DNA from: Thalassotalea fonticola
GTDB taxonomy: Bacteria; Pseudomonadota; Gammaproteobacteria; Enterobacterales; Alteromonadaceae
Length of the DNA stretch: 64,000 nucleotides
Direction of reading: 5' to 3'
Assembly (NCBI RefSeq): GCF_032911225.1
Contig: NZ_CP136600.1
Span: 496,001-560,000, forward strand
Part shown: piece by piece, positions 37,407-46,469 of the stretch
How the letters are laid out: every line of letters begins with the position of its first letter
How positions within the stretch are numbered: position 1 is the stretch's first letter
Notes under the pieces: model-generated
Seen by the model: the letters and a program-made list of their open reading frames with translations, nothing else
The model's database searches: none
Told to the model about the DNA's origin: nothing
Translations under genes and position numbers: made by a program

Positions 37407-38714
37407 TTAGAAAATCAGGCCATTTTCCCTAGGTTTTACTTTTTCTATTCTGTTTGGAGTATCCTTGCCATTGATCAATGACGTGCTTGCTGTCGCGATA
37501 CTATTGATGATATCTGTCATTTGCTGCAAATCTAACGTTGCAAGCTCATCACTCACTTGATGATAGTCATGATCATTAGTCATTTGGGTACTAGATAAAC
37601 TGTGTGCGGGAACACCAAGTTGTGCAAGTGATGCATTATCAGAGCGGTAGAATAATTTATATTTAGGGTATGGATCAGCAAAGACCTGCTGCTTTGTCGA
37701 ATTTAAATTTTTGTTAAGTATTTGTGCCAAATTTGACCGCTCATAGCCTGTCATCCAAAAGGTACCAGGGCCAAATTCTGATGGTTTTCCAATCATTTCG
37801 ATATTTAACATGGCAATGATACTGTGTGCATCTATGTCTTTGATGAAATAGCTAGAGCCTAAAAGCCCTGATTCTTCGGCCGTGAAAGTAACATACATTA
37901 TGCTCCGTTCATTCTCTATGTATTGATAATGACGAGCTAAGTTTAACACCGCACTTACACCTGAGGCATCATCATTAGCACCATTGTAAATGCCATCTTC
38001 TTCACCATTAGCGGTTGTGCCAATATGATCATGATGCGCCGAAAAAATCACGAACTCCTCTGGTTTTCGTGATCCTGGTTTTACCGCTATGATGTTTGTT
38101 AATTTTTCTTGTTGATGCAAGATTGAACCATTAACTGTTAAATCTTCAACATTTAATGTATCGGTCAAAATCATCACTAAAGTAGCAGGTTTTCTTTGTT
38201 CTATGCTTTGGCTACCTTGAGTAAAGTGGTTCTGATAGCGCTTAAATAGTTCTGTATGAGCACTGTTTACCAATAATAAAGTATTGCCACCTTTAACATT
38301 TGCTTGCGTGATTACAGAACGTAGGTTGTCGGTTTTGCTCACAACTTTGGTGGAAATATTCTTTTCATCAAAGTTAAAGTTGTTCGTACTACCGGCAAAA
38401 GCAATATGCTGTTGAGCTATTTGTTTCGAGTTTAGCAAAACGTTTATTTGCATTGGTGTATAACGATGCAAAGCAAATTCTTGTTTAAAGCTGGTTAAGC
38501 CGTCTAGTGGTTGCAAGCCTGCCTGTTTAAACTGCGTTGCGATATAATCTTCAGCGATACTGATTTCAGTACTGCCAGCAAGACGTCCTTTTAATTCATC
38601 AGACGCTAAAAATTGCATGTCTTTTTCAATGCTGCTAATACTAATGTCGCCAGCGAAAGAAATACAAGAAAAAGCACCCAATAAAAGGGCGCTGTAGTAG
38701 GCTTTATAATTCAT
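37407..38714 (-). CDS. Secreted M28-family zinc aminopeptidase
   Basis: This 435-residue exported protein has signal peptide MNYKAYYSALLLGAFSCISFA. An N-terminal region with an inserted PA-like domain (about residues 60-205) leads into the M28 core. The di-zinc ligands are seen in SAHHDHIG near residue 226, GANDDASG near 245, the general base pair AEESGLLGS near 279, the next ligand in LNIEMIG, and the final histidine in TNDHDYHQVSD near residue 380. It probably removes N-terminal residues from peptides. The gene is 23 bp from yaeQ and may be co-transcribed with it. Confidence 0.92.
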   Translation of the reverse strand: MNYKAYYSALLLGAFSCISFAGDISISSIEKDMQFLASDELKGRLAGSTEISIAEDYIATQFKQAGLQPLDGLTSFKQEFALHRYTPMQINVLLNSKQIAQQHIAFAGSTNNFNFDEKNISTKVVSKTDNLRSVITQANVKGGNTLLLVNSAHTELFKRYQNHFTQGSQSIEQRKPATLVMILTDTLNVEDLTVNGSILHQQEKLTNIIAVKPGSRKPEEFVIFSAHHDHIGTTANGEEDGIYNGANDDASGVSAVLNLARHYQYIENERSIMYVTFTAEESGLLGSSYFIKDIDAHSIIAMLNIEMIGKPSEFGPGTFWMTGYERSNLAQILNKNLNSTKQQVFADPYPKYKLFYRSDNASLAQLGVPAHSLSSTQMTNDHDYHQVSDELATLDLQQMTDIINSIATASTSLINGKDTPNRIEKVKPRENGLIF

Positions 38715-38737
38715 TATATTTGATCTATTTGTTGGTT

Positions 38738-39283
38738 CTAGTTTATTGGTTCTAAAAGGGTCTCAAGGTCAATCTGAACAGTGGTGTCATGATTGCCAAG
38801 CCAAATTTGGCCAGAATCAATACTGCATTGTAAGTCCATGGTACGATCGACCAAAGTTGCCAATTGCGCACAGGTATCTTCATCAATTTTATATATGGTT
38901 AAATTAGAAAAACTCGACAATTTGTTTTGAATTTTTTTCCACCAAACATCCGCCACCGCGCCGTAACTGTACAAACGCATTTCTTTAGAACGAGTGCAGC
39001 CCTTTTTAATCCGTTTTTCATCAATTTGGCCTAATTCTATCCATAAATGAATTTGTTCAGAGTAGTCTTTTAACCAAATTTCTGGTTCATCATCATCGCT
39101 TAAGCCCTTGCAAAATTGTAGATCTTGCTCCGCATTTAAAATGTAAGCCAAAATTCTTACCATCATACGCCGATCCGTTTCTGAAGGGTGTTGAGGGATA
39201 GTAATATTCAAGGTGTCGTAGTAATGCCTATCCATATCAGATAACGAAATAGTAGCTTTATAAATGGTAGCTTTTTGGGCCAT
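38738..39283 (-). CDS. yaeQ: YaeQ family protein
   Basis: The 181-residue cytoplasmic protein fits YaeQ throughout: start MAQKATIYKATISLSDMDRHYYD with the typical TIYKATISLSDMDR motif, HPSETDRRMMVRILAY near residue 35, and EPEIWLKDYSEQIHLWIELGQIDEKR with the nuclease-like residues. The E. coli protein has a PD-(D/E)XK-like fold but its function is unsettled. It lies between gloA and the M28 peptidase gene, all on one strand with short gaps. Confidence 0.93.
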   Translation of the reverse strand: MAQKATIYKATISLSDMDRHYYDTLNITIPQHPSETDRRMMVRILAYILNAEQDLQFCKGLSDDDEPEIWLKDYSEQIHLWIELGQIDEKRIKKGCTRSKEMRLYSYGAVADVWWKKIQNKLSSFSNLTIYKIDEDTCAQLATLVDRTMDLQCSIDSGQIWLGNHDTTVQIDLETLLEPIN

Positions 39284-39309
39284 AATATTTTCAAAAATTA
39301 ACTCTGCAG

Positions 39310-39699
39310 TTAATCTTCTTTTGCCTGTATTAATTCAATGGCATAGCCATCGGGGTCTTTAACAAAAGCGATTTCAGTCGAACCGCCTTTTACTGGGCCG
39401 GGAGCGCGCGATATGATTCCGCCAAGAGATTCTATTTTTTCGCACGCGGTGTACACATTGTCTACTTCTATGGCAATGTGGCCAAATGCTTGTCCCAATT
39501 CATATTCTTTTACTCCCCAATTATAGGTGAGTTCCAATACCGTTGAGTTCGCCATATCGTCATACCCTAAAAAGGCTAATGTATATTGATATTGTTCGTT
39601 GTCACTACGGCGCAGTAAACGCATGCCTAATACATCTTGATAGAAGTTGATCGAGCGGTCTAAATCACCAACTCGTAGCATGGTATGTAAAATTCGCAT
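39310..39699 (-). CDS. gloA: Lactoylglutathione lyase (glyoxalase I)
   Basis: GloA converts the methylglyoxal-glutathione hemithioacetal to S-lactoylglutathione. The 129-residue protein has the single-module VOC fold: [20 protein letters not shown] with metal His5 in LHTMLRVGD, the glutamate in VLELTYNWG near residue 56, His in [10 protein letters not shown] near residue 74 and the last glutamate in AIELIQ near residue 122. These match the Ni-type bacterial GloA. It is 26 bp upstream of yaeQ. Confidence 0.96.
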   Translation of the reverse strand: MRILHTMLRVGDLDRSINFYQDVLGMRLLRRSDNEQYQYTLAFLGYDDMANSTVLELTYNWGVKEYELGQAFGHIAIEVDNVYTACEKIESLGGIISRAPGPVKGGSTEIAFVKDPDGYAIELIQAKED

Positions 39700-39757
39700 T
39701 CAGCTTTTTCCTTAGTATCCTAGCTAAAACTTACAGTAACGTTATTTTAAGCATAGC

Positions 39758-40393
39758 TTAATCTGAGGTCTTCTCTTTAAATTCACATAAGTCTTCAATA
39801 ATACATGCAGTGCAACGAGGTTTACGGGCAACACAGGTATAACGGCCATGTAAAATAAGCCAGTGATGAACATCTACTTTAAAATCTTTCGGGACGACCT
39901 TTAATAATTTTTGCTCTACTAAATCGACGGTTTTTCCCATGGCTAATTTAGTCCGATTTGAAACTCGATAAATATGAGTATCTACGGCAATGGTGGGCCA
40001 GCCAAAGGCTGTATTTAATACTACATTCGCTGTTTTACGACCTACGCCGGGTAGGGCTTCTAGTGCAGCACGATTCTCGGGGACTTCACCATCATGAAGA
40101 TCAACCAACATTTGACATGTTTTTATGGTGTTTTCGGCTTTGGTATTGAATAGCCCGATAGTTTTTATGTAGCTTTTAAGAGCATCTAAACCTAAATCTA
40201 AAATTGCTTGTGGTGTATTTGCCACAGGGTAAAGCCTGTCTGTGGCTTTATTTACGCTGACATCTGTGGCTTGCGCCGAGAGTAATACCGCAATTAATAA
40301 TTCAAATGGTGAGTTAAAGTTCAATTCAGTAGTAGGGTGCGGATTGTCATCTCTAAGGCGAGTTAACATCTCAAGGCGTTTGTCTTTATTCAT
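39758..40393 (-). CDS. nth: Endonuclease III
   Basis: Nth is the DNA glycosylase/AP lyase for oxidised pyrimidines. The 211-residue protein has the helix-hairpin-helix LEALPGVGRKTANVV with the catalytic lysine near residue 120, the catalytic aspartate in VDTHIYRVSNR near residue 138 and the 4Fe-4S cysteines in CVARKPRCTACIIEDLC at the C-terminus. It is the customary last gene after rsxE; here a composite repeat of about 60 bp lies between them. Confidence 0.97.
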   Translation of the reverse strand: MNKDKRLEMLTRLRDDNPHPTTELNFNSPFELLIAVLLSAQATDVSVNKATDRLYPVANTPQAILDLGLDALKSYIKTIGLFNTKAENTIKTCQMLVDLHDGEVPENRAALEALPGVGRKTANVVLNTAFGWPTIAVDTHIYRVSNRTKLAMGKTVDLVEQKLLKVVPKDFKVDVHHWLILHGRYTCVARKPRCTACIIEDLCEFKEKTSD

Positions 40394-40436
40394 TTTATTC
40401 TTATTTTAATTCTTATTACTATACTGTTAGTTAACA

Positions 40437-40496
40437 CCTAGATCCCGTATCAAGTACGGGACGACAAAGGTCGGTTACTAGTTCCTAGTTTTCTAC
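40437..40496 (+). repeat. Composite repeat: hairpin plus GTTNCTA heptamers, copy A
   Basis: A 7-bp stem TCCCGTA / TACGGGA (40443-40449, 40455-40461; loop TCAAG) is followed by GACAAAGGTCG and heptamers GTTACTA and GTTCCTA. It is almost identical, in opposite orientation, to 50951-51009. It separates rsxE from nth. Confidence 0.9.
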
Positions 40497-40497
40497 C

Positions 40498-41205
40498 TTA
40501 CTCATCAAAATTAACCCGGACACGCTCAATCGTTTGACTTTGAGCCGGTTTGGGCTGTTTATCAGCAATGCGGGCATCGATAGTATTTTTGCAGGCAATT
40601 AAAAAGCCCATCGCAATAAACGCCCCTGGCGGTAAAATAGCTAATAGAAATTTACTGTCAAAACTAAATACTTCAATACGCAGCACCGTTGCCCAATCAC
40701 CCAGAAGTAATTCTGCGCCATCAAATAATGTTCCTTGGCCCAATATTTCTCTAATTGCTCCAAGCGTCATTAACACTAAAGCAAAACCAAGCCCCATCAT
40801 TAAACCATCAAAACTTGCCTGTTTAACCGGGTTCTTTGAAGCATAGGCTTCCGCTCTACCTATAATGGCGCAATTGGTGACAATTAATGGTAAAAATATG
40901 CCAAGCGATTGGTATAGCCCGTAGGTATAGGCATTCATTAATAACTGTACACAAGTTACAAATGCGGCAATGATTAATACAAAAATAGGAATACGTACTT
41001 CTTTGGGAACCCATTGTCTAATGGCCGATATTGTTGCATTAGAACAGACCAACACTAGCAAAGTAGCTAACCCAAGGCCTATGGCATTCGTTAAGGTGTT
41101 CGTTACAGCAAGAAGTGGACACAGGCCTAAAAGCTGTACAAGACCTGGGTTGTTTTTCCATAATCCTTGCCAGCTTAATTCTTTATATTCATTACGTTCA
41201 GTCAT
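40498..41205 (-). CDS. rsxE: Rsx/Rnf complex membrane subunit E
   Basis: RsxE is an integral membrane subunit of the ion-pumping, ferredoxin-type electron transport complex that in E. coli keeps SoxR reduced. ATG 41205 (GAG upstream; overlaps rsxG by 8 bp) gives 235 residues and the usual start [30 protein letters not shown] sequence ([19 protein letters not shown]). Six helices are evident, with [21 protein letters not shown] near residue 104, the pattern shared by RsxA and RsxE. Confidence 0.95.
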   Translation of the reverse strand: MTERNEYKELSWQGLWKNNPGLVQLLGLCPLLAVTNTLTNAIGLGLATLLVLVCSNATISAIRQWVPKEVRIPIFVLIIAAFVTCVQLLMNAYTYGLYQSLGIFLPLIVTNCAIIGRAEAYASKNPVKQASFDGLMMGLGFALVLMTLGAIREILGQGTLFDGAELLLGDWATVLRIEVFSFDSKFLLAILPPGAFIAMGFLIACKNTIDARIADKQPKPAQSQTIERVRVNFDE

Positions 41206-41839
41206 TGCTAATTTCTCGACATGAGCTGGTATTACTGACAATGTCGCTTTTATGAGCGTTGAAATAAAACAACGTGTTTTGTACTGCTTTAACTACTGCT
41301 CGCGGGGTTATGGTAGCCCCAGTAAATTGATCAAACATGCCGCCGTCTTTTTTTACTGCCCAGCGTAAATCTTTTTCTCCATCAATAAATTTGCCATCAA
41401 AACTATAAATCCAGTCAGCTTTACGGGTTTCTATTTTATCGCCAAGACCTGGGGTTTCTTTATGTTTTAATACGCGAACACCGCTTAAGGTACCGTCAAC
41501 GTTAATAGCAACGAGTAAATTAATACTACCATTGTAACCATCGGGAGCAATTGCGGTAACTGCTACTGCTACAGGGATATTATCCATGCGTGCAACATAG
41601 GCTGTTTGTGGGCTAGTGCTACCAAGTAAATCATGATCAGTTATAAACTGACAATCGTGATACATGTCATTGTTTAAACGTTCAGGGGCAATAACTTGAT
41701 GCAAAGTATCGAGTAATTGCTGTTCTTCCTGGCGGGCAATGGTGTCTTTAGTTAAGTAATGAACAATGCCAACGATAGCTGTGCAGGCAATGGCAAACAT
41801 AGCTAATACTGTCGCGTTTTTTTGAATGGCTAGCTTCAT
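41198..41839 (-). CDS. rsxG: Rsx/Rnf complex FMN-binding subunit G
   Basis: RsxG carries covalently bound FMN on the periplasmic side. The 213-residue protein has one N-terminal membrane helix (about residues 12-30) followed by an FMN-binding domain. The flavinylation motif is in [14 protein letters not shown] near residue 175; the modified residue should be the second threonine (SGAT-like TGAT). [18 protein letters not shown] near residue 121 is the usual FMN-bind signature. It overlaps rsxE and is 2 bp from rsxD. Confidence 0.95.
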   Translation of the reverse strand: MKLAIQKNATVLAMFAIACTAIVGIVHYLTKDTIARQEEQQLLDTLHQVIAPERLNNDMYHDCQFITDHDLLGSTSPQTAYVARMDNIPVAVAVTAIAPDGYNGSINLLVAINVDGTLSGVRVLKHKETPGLGDKIETRKADWIYSFDGKFIDGEKDLRWAVKKDGGMFDQFTGATITPRAVVKAVQNTLFYFNAHKSDIVSNTSSCREISND

Positions 41840-41841
41840 AA

Positions 41842-42900
41842 TTATTTTGCCACCTTATGACCATAGGTTCGAGGTCTTGCATATTGATCTATTAGTGGTA
41901 CGGCCATGTTAGCTAAAAGCACTGCAAATGCTATAGCATCTGGGTAGCCACCAAATTTTCGAATTATGTAAACCAAGAAGGCTACTAATGTCGCGTATAT
42001 AACTCTGCCTTTTCGACTCGTTGCAGCTGATACGGGGTCTGTTAGGATGAAAAATGCACCAAGCATAGTACCACCTGCTAACCAATGAAACATAGTAGAG
42101 GCGCTGCTATCAGGACTTATACTAAAAGCGATAAATGAGAAAATAAACAAGGCGCCTAAAAAGCTCACCGGGATCACCCAGTCGATTGCCTTTTTAGCAA
42201 TTAAAAACAATCCGCCGAAAAAGAAACCAATATTTACCCATTCCCAGCCAACACTGAAGTGCTTACCAAATACTGGATTAGTTAGGCTCTCTGCTGAGGT
42301 TAGGCCAAGAGTGATATCGGTTTTTAAGGTATCCAGAGCCGTTGCCATAGTAATACCATCAATGTTCATTCGAATTTGTTCTACAGAAAAACCTTCCCAA
42401 GTATAACCGGTAAGAATTAACCATAAATGATTAAAAAAGTTTAAGTCGTATACCATTAATTCATTAGCCGGTTGCCATGATGTCATCTGCACTGGAAAGG
42501 ACACTAACAGCATTACATAAGCTGCCATCGCAGGGTTAAATAAATTAAACCCTAAGCCACCATACAATTGTTTCACAACACAAATTGCAAAAATACAACC
42601 TATAGCCGTTATCCACCAAGGTGCTAGTGAAGGTATTGAAATACCAATTAACAAACCAGTCAAGACTGCAGAAAAATCAGTTATTTGGGCAGTAATGTTT
42701 TTGTCACGAACCGCTAAAAATGTCATTTCCGCTAATACTGCAAAAGTGATTGCCAGAGCAATTTGAATTATAGAGCCCCAGCCAAAAAAATACCATTGAG
42801 CAAACACGCCAGGTAGGGCAGCTAAAATTACCAAACGCATTAACGCTGGCGTTTCGGCCTTAATATGATTGTGTGGAGAACTTGCTATCCAAAATGCCAT
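41842..42900 (-). CDS. rsxD: Rsx/Rnf complex membrane subunit D
   Basis: The 352-residue NqrB/RnfD-type membrane protein has about ten helices and begins ASSPHNHIKAETPALMRLV. A covalent FMN site is expected at a threonine; the candidate is in GITMATALDTLK near residue 186, matching the SxTAT-like family motif. LGAFFILTDPVSAATSRKGR near residue 280 is another hallmark. It lies between rsxC and rsxG with gaps of 2 bp. Confidence 0.95.
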   Translation of the reverse strand: MAFWIASSPHNHIKAETPALMRLVILAALPGVFAQWYFFGWGSIIQIALAITFAVLAEMTFLAVRDKNITAQITDFSAVLTGLLIGISIPSLAPWWITAIGCIFAICVVKQLYGGLGFNLFNPAMAAYVMLLVSFPVQMTSWQPANELMVYDLNFFNHLWLILTGYTWEGFSVEQIRMNIDGITMATALDTLKTDITLGLTSAESLTNPVFGKHFSVGWEWVNIGFFFGGLFLIAKKAIDWVIPVSFLGALFIFSFIAFSISPDSSASTMFHWLAGGTMLGAFFILTDPVSAATSRKGRVIYATLVAFLVYIIRKFGGYPDAIAFAVLLANMAVPLIDQYARPRTYGHKVAK

Positions 42901-42902
42901 GG

Positions 42903-45176
42903 TTATTCAGACTCTTTATTTTTTTCTGCGCGAGCAGTTTTAGCTTTAGCAATGGCGGCAGCGATTTTGGCTTTTTTATCAGTATCGCTTACCGAAGATT
43001 TCACTGTTTCTGCTGCTGAATTTTCAGCCGCGGCAGTTTTTTTCGCTTTTGCTTTGGCCTTAGCTTTAGCAACTGCGGCAGCTGTACGGGCTTTTTTAGC
43101 TTCTGCAGCTGTTACTGCTTGTTCGTTTTTATCGGCACTAACAGCATTATTCTCTGTTACCGTATCGTCAGTGTTAGCCGTTGTTACTGCTTTTGCCGCT
43201 GCTTTCTTTGCTTTAGCTTTAGCAACTGCCACAGCCGTGCGAGCTTTTTTAGCCTCAGCAGCCGTTACTGCTTGTTTATTTTTATCAGCATTCACAGCAG
43301 TGTCGGTATCATTAGCTGTTACCGCATCGTCAGTGTTAGTCGTTGTTACTGTTTTTGCCGCGGCTTTCTTTGCCTTAGCTTTAGCAACTGCCACAGCCGT
43401 GCGAGCTTTTTTAGCCTCAGCAGCCGTTACTGCTTGTTTATTTTTATCAGCATTCACAACAGTGTCGGTATTATTAGCTGTTACCGCATCGTCAGTGTTA
43501 GCCGTTGTTACTGTTTGTGCCGCGGCTTTCTTTGCTTTTGCTCGGGCAATAGCTTGCGCTGCTCTGGTTTTTACATCGCCTTCTTGTGCTGCTGGCACAT
43601 CTGTTTGAGTAGCTTGTGCCGCTTTTTTAGCTTTTACCCGTGCTAGTGCTGCTGCAACGGCAGAGTTATTAGATTTAGCTTGTGCTGGGCTTGTCGCTGC
43701 TTTTCTTGCTGCCATTGCTTTTTTGTGTTTTTCTTCACGGGCAAGCTTCTCTTTTTCCAAGCGTATTTTGCGAGCTTCAAAACGTATTTTAGCCTTTTCA
43801 GCTTGAGCCTCTTGTACTTTATTTTGCCTTATCTCTGCTTTAGCCACACGATAATACTGCACCAAAGGAATTTGACTAGGACAAACATATGCACAAGCAC
43901 CACAGTCAATGCAGTCGAACAGATTCAATTTTTCAAGCTGATCATAGTCCTTGGCTTTTGCATGCCATTGTAACTCTTGCGGTAGTAGTGAACTTGGGCA
44001 AACCTCAGCGCACTGTCCACAACGAATACATTCAAGCTCTTTACTTGCTGGAGAAATTTCTGCAACCGTGGGCGCTAAAATACAGTTTGTAGTCTTTACT
44101 ACGGGTACTTGCAAGCTAGGTAAGGTAAAGCCCATTAAAGGGCCCCCCATAATAATGCGTTGTTGATTACTGTATTGTTCAGCCATATTTAGGCTAAAGC
44201 CGCATTGCTCTAATAAGTGCGCTATCGGAGTACCTAGAGGAACCCATAGATTTTGCGGCTTCTTAAGTGCCTGTCCGGTAACGGTTACTACTCGGCGGAT
44301 TAACGGCGTGTCATTTATGATTGCTTCCGAAATTGCAAATACAGTTGCGACATTTTGAACTATTACACCTAAAGAAACCGGTAATACGCCACTTGGGACT
44401 TCTTGCCCGGTTAAGGCTTGTATAAGCTGCTTTTCACCGCCTGTAGGGTATTTAGTCGGTAACACACAAACGTGAATATTATCAATATCTTTAGTCGCCG
44501 CCTTTAAAGCTTTAATCGCTTGCACCTTATTGTCTTCAATGCCGATTAAAATGTTTTCAGGCTCTAGCAAATAATTAAGAATATCTAAGCCATAGGCTAT
44601 CGCGGCTGAACGCTCTCGCATTAACAAGTCATCACTGGTGATATAAGGCTCACATTCAGCAGCGTTAATGATTAAGTACTTAATTCCTGGTTTCGTGTTA
44701 ACTTTAATATTCGTTGGAAAGCCTGCGCCGCCCATCCCCGAGATACCGGCAGCGGCAATCTTGTCGACTATGTCGGCCTTGCTTAAACTTTTATAATCTT
44801 CAACAATATTTCGTTTTACCCAAGTATCCATGCCGTCTGGGGTAATGAATATACATAAGTCAGACATACCAGAAGGATGCGCCATAACCGATGGTTTAAT
44901 TGCCGAAATCGTTCCTGATGTTGGTGCATGAACTGGCACGCACATCGGGTTATCGTTGTTGGTAAGTGGCTGACCTTTCAACACTTTTTGGCCAACCTGA
45001 ACCAACACATCACCAGCTTTGCCGATATGTTGCTTTAATGGCAATATTAACTCTGTTGCAAGAGCTATGGTTTTAATTGGTTTATCGTCAGTTAAAAACT
45101 TTTGCTGAGGCGGATGAATACCGCCGGGAAATTTGAAAAATCTTTGTTTTTTAATACGTTCAATGACAGATTCCAT
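42903..45176 (-). CDS. rsxC: Rsx/Rnf complex NADH/ferredoxin subunit C with repetitive C-terminal tail
   Basis: RsxC is the peripheral subunit that receives electrons. Of 757 residues the first 440 are the conserved core: GGIHPPQQK near residue 20, a Rossmann-like GGAGFPTNIK region near 150, LIINAAECEPYITSDD near 168, and two ferredoxin motifs CIRCGQCAEVCP (about 373) and CIDCGACAYVCP (about 412). The remaining 300 residues are Ala/Lys-rich and include three near-identical 54-residue repeats. Long Ala/Lys tails are common in gammaproteobacterial RsxC; the tail here is at the repetitive extreme. Confidence 0.95.
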   Translation of the reverse strand: MESVIERIKKQRFFKFPGGIHPPQQKFLTDDKPIKTIALATELILPLKQHIGKAGDVLVQVGQKVLKGQPLTNNDNPMCVPVHAPTSGTISAIKPSVMAHPSGMSDLCIFITPDGMDTWVKRNIVEDYKSLSKADIVDKIAAAGISGMGGAGFPTNIKVNTKPGIKYLIINAAECEPYITSDDLLMRERSAAIAYGLDILNYLLEPENILIGIEDNKVQAIKALKAATKDIDNIHVCVLPTKYPTGGEKQLIQALTGQEVPSGVLPVSLGVIVQNVATVFAISEAIINDTPLIRRVVTVTGQALKKPQNLWVPLGTPIAHLLEQCGFSLNMAEQYSNQQRIIMGGPLMGFTLPSLQVPVVKTTNCILAPTVAEISPASKELECIRCGQCAEVCPSSLLPQELQWHAKAKDYDQLEKLNLFDCIDCGACAYVCPSQIPLVQYYRVAKAEIRQNKVQEAQAEKAKIRFEARKIRLEKEKLAREEKHKKAMAARKAATSPAQAKSNNSAVAAALARVKAKKAAQATQTDVPAAQEGDVKTRAAQAIARAKAKKAAAQTVTTANTDDAVTANNTDTVVNADKNKQAVTAAEAKKARTAVAVAKAKAKKAAAKTVTTTNTDDAVTANDTDTAVNADKNKQAVTAAEAKKARTAVAVAKAKAKKAAAKAVTTANTDDTVTENNAVSADKNEQAVTAAEAKKARTAAAVAKAKAKAKAKKTAAAENSAAETVKSSVSDTDKKAKIAAAIAKAKTARAEKNKESE
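43050..43540 (-). repeat. 162-bp tandem repeats inside rsxC
   Basis: The segment reading AGCAACTGCCACAGCCGTGC at 43221 recurs at 43383, exactly 162 bp (54 codons) later, and a third more diverged copy lies toward 43070. Each unit encodes a block such as AVTAAEAKKARTAVAVAKAK followed by a Thr/Asp/Asn-rich linker. The near-identity at DNA level points to recent duplication or conversion. Confidence 0.93.
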
Positions 45177-45186
45177 TACACCCTCA

Positions 45187-45741
45187 CTAATCTATCTGAA
45201 CTACATCAATAGCTTGCAAATCCCACTGCCAAGTTTCTGGGGTTTGCGCTACTGGGATCATTTCAATGCAATCTACAGGACAAGGTTCAACGCATAAGTC
45301 GCAACCGGTACATTCATCGACTATCACAGTATGCATTTGTTTAGCGGCGCCCATAATGGCATCTACCGGACACGCTTGAATACATTTAGTGCAGCCAATA
45401 CAGTCTTCTTCAATAATGAAGGCGACTTTTGGAGTGTTATCATGTTCATGTGTTTCATCAAGGGGTTGTACTTCAACCCCCATCAATTCTGCAATTTTCT
45501 TAATTGTATCATCGCCACCAGGTGCACATTTATTAATGGCTTCACCATCAGCAACGGCTTGCGCATAAGGTTTACAACCTGGATAACCACATTGACCACA
45601 TTGGGTTTGCGGCAATAGGGCATCTAGTTGTTCAACAAGTGGGTCGCCTTCAACTTTGTAACGTACAGAAGCATAGCCCAATAAAGCGCCAAAAGAGGTA
45701 GCTATAAGACCAAATACGATGATAGCTAAGATAATATCCAT
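45187..45741 (-). CDS. rsxB: Rsx/Rnf complex iron-sulfur subunit B
   Basis: The 184-residue protein has an N-terminal membrane anchor ([21 protein letters not shown]), a 4Fe-4S domain with [18 protein letters not shown] near residue 44 and a second cysteine cluster closing at INKCAPGG, and two ferredoxin motifs [14 protein letters not shown] (about 115) and [14 protein letters not shown] (about 145). This is the standard RsxB/RnfB arrangement. It is between rsxA and rsxC in the operon. Confidence 0.97.
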   Translation of the reverse strand: MDIILAIIVFGLIATSFGALLGYASVRYKVEGDPLVEQLDALLPQTQCGQCGYPGCKPYAQAVADGEAINKCAPGGDDTIKKIAELMGVEVQPLDETHEHDNTPKVAFIIEEDCIGCTKCIQACPVDAIMGAAKQMHTVIVDECTGCDLCVEPCPVDCIEMIPVAQTPETWQWDLQAIDVVQID

Positions 45742-45743
45742 AA

Positions 45744-46322
45744 TTACTTAACCAAGCCCGTAAAGCCCATAAAGGCAAGAGACATAAGGCCTGCGGTGAT
45801 CATTGCAATTGCTGCGCCCTGAAATGGTTTCGGTACATCGGCATTAGCTAGGCGCTCACGCATAGCAGAAAACATAATCAGTACAATTGAAAAACCAACT
45901 GCTGCGCCAAAACCATAAACAATAGATTCGAAAAAGTTGTGTTGTTCATATAAGTTTAATAAAGCTACGCCAAGAACGGCGCAGTTAGTGGTAATTAGTG
46001 GTAAGAATATGCCTAATAATCGGTATAAATTGGCACTGGTTTTATGAACCACCATTTCAGTAAATTGCACCACAACTGCAATCACTAAAATAAAGCCCAT
46101 AGTGGTTAGATACTCTAACCCTAAAGGCTGTAATAAATAGGTGCTAAATAAATAACTTAGTAAAGAAGCAAGGGTAAGCACAAACGTTGTCGCTAAAGAC
46201 ATACCGATAGCAGTTTCGGTACGTGAAGAAACACCCATGAATGGGCATAAACCTAAAAACTTAACTAGAACAAAGTTGTTCACTAACACTGTGCCAATCA
46301 ACAGCAGTAGATAATCAGTCAT
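45744..46322 (-). CDS. rsxA: Rsx/Rnf complex membrane subunit A
   Basis: The 192-residue protein has six membrane helices and the family start [33 protein letters not shown] sequence ([19 protein letters not shown]), plus [16 protein letters not shown] near residue 107, which carries the conserved cysteine pair with CPFMG used for an intramembrane cluster. It is the first gene of the rsxABCDGE operon; the promoter should lie in the 147-bp gap before 46470, although I identified none with confidence. Confidence 0.96.
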   Translation of the reverse strand: MTDYLLLLIGTVLVNNFVLVKFLGLCPFMGVSSRTETAIGMSLATTFVLTLASLLSYLFSTYLLQPLGLEYLTTMGFILVIAVVVQFTEMVVHKTSANLYRLLGIFLPLITTNCAVLGVALLNLYEQHNFFESIVYGFGAAVGFSIVLIMFSAMRERLANADVPKPFQGAAIAMITAGLMSLAFMGFTGLVK

Positions 46323-46469
46323 TTATAATATTTTTTATGTGAAGTTGCCTTCATTATCCTAGTTTATTAATGATTTAACAACACGTTGTTAGTAGGGTTA
46401 TTTCAGTTGATTACTTATTGCGCATAATATGACTGTTCTGTGCAATTTAATTTACATATTGTTATGCTA

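Noticed and set aside
42865..43608. Long plus-strand open frame (247 codons) rich in Ala, Val and Phe
   Set aside because: It is antisense to the Ala/Lys-rich repetitive tail of rsxC. The codon bias of the tail keeps the opposite strand open. There is no independent ribosome binding site or domain.
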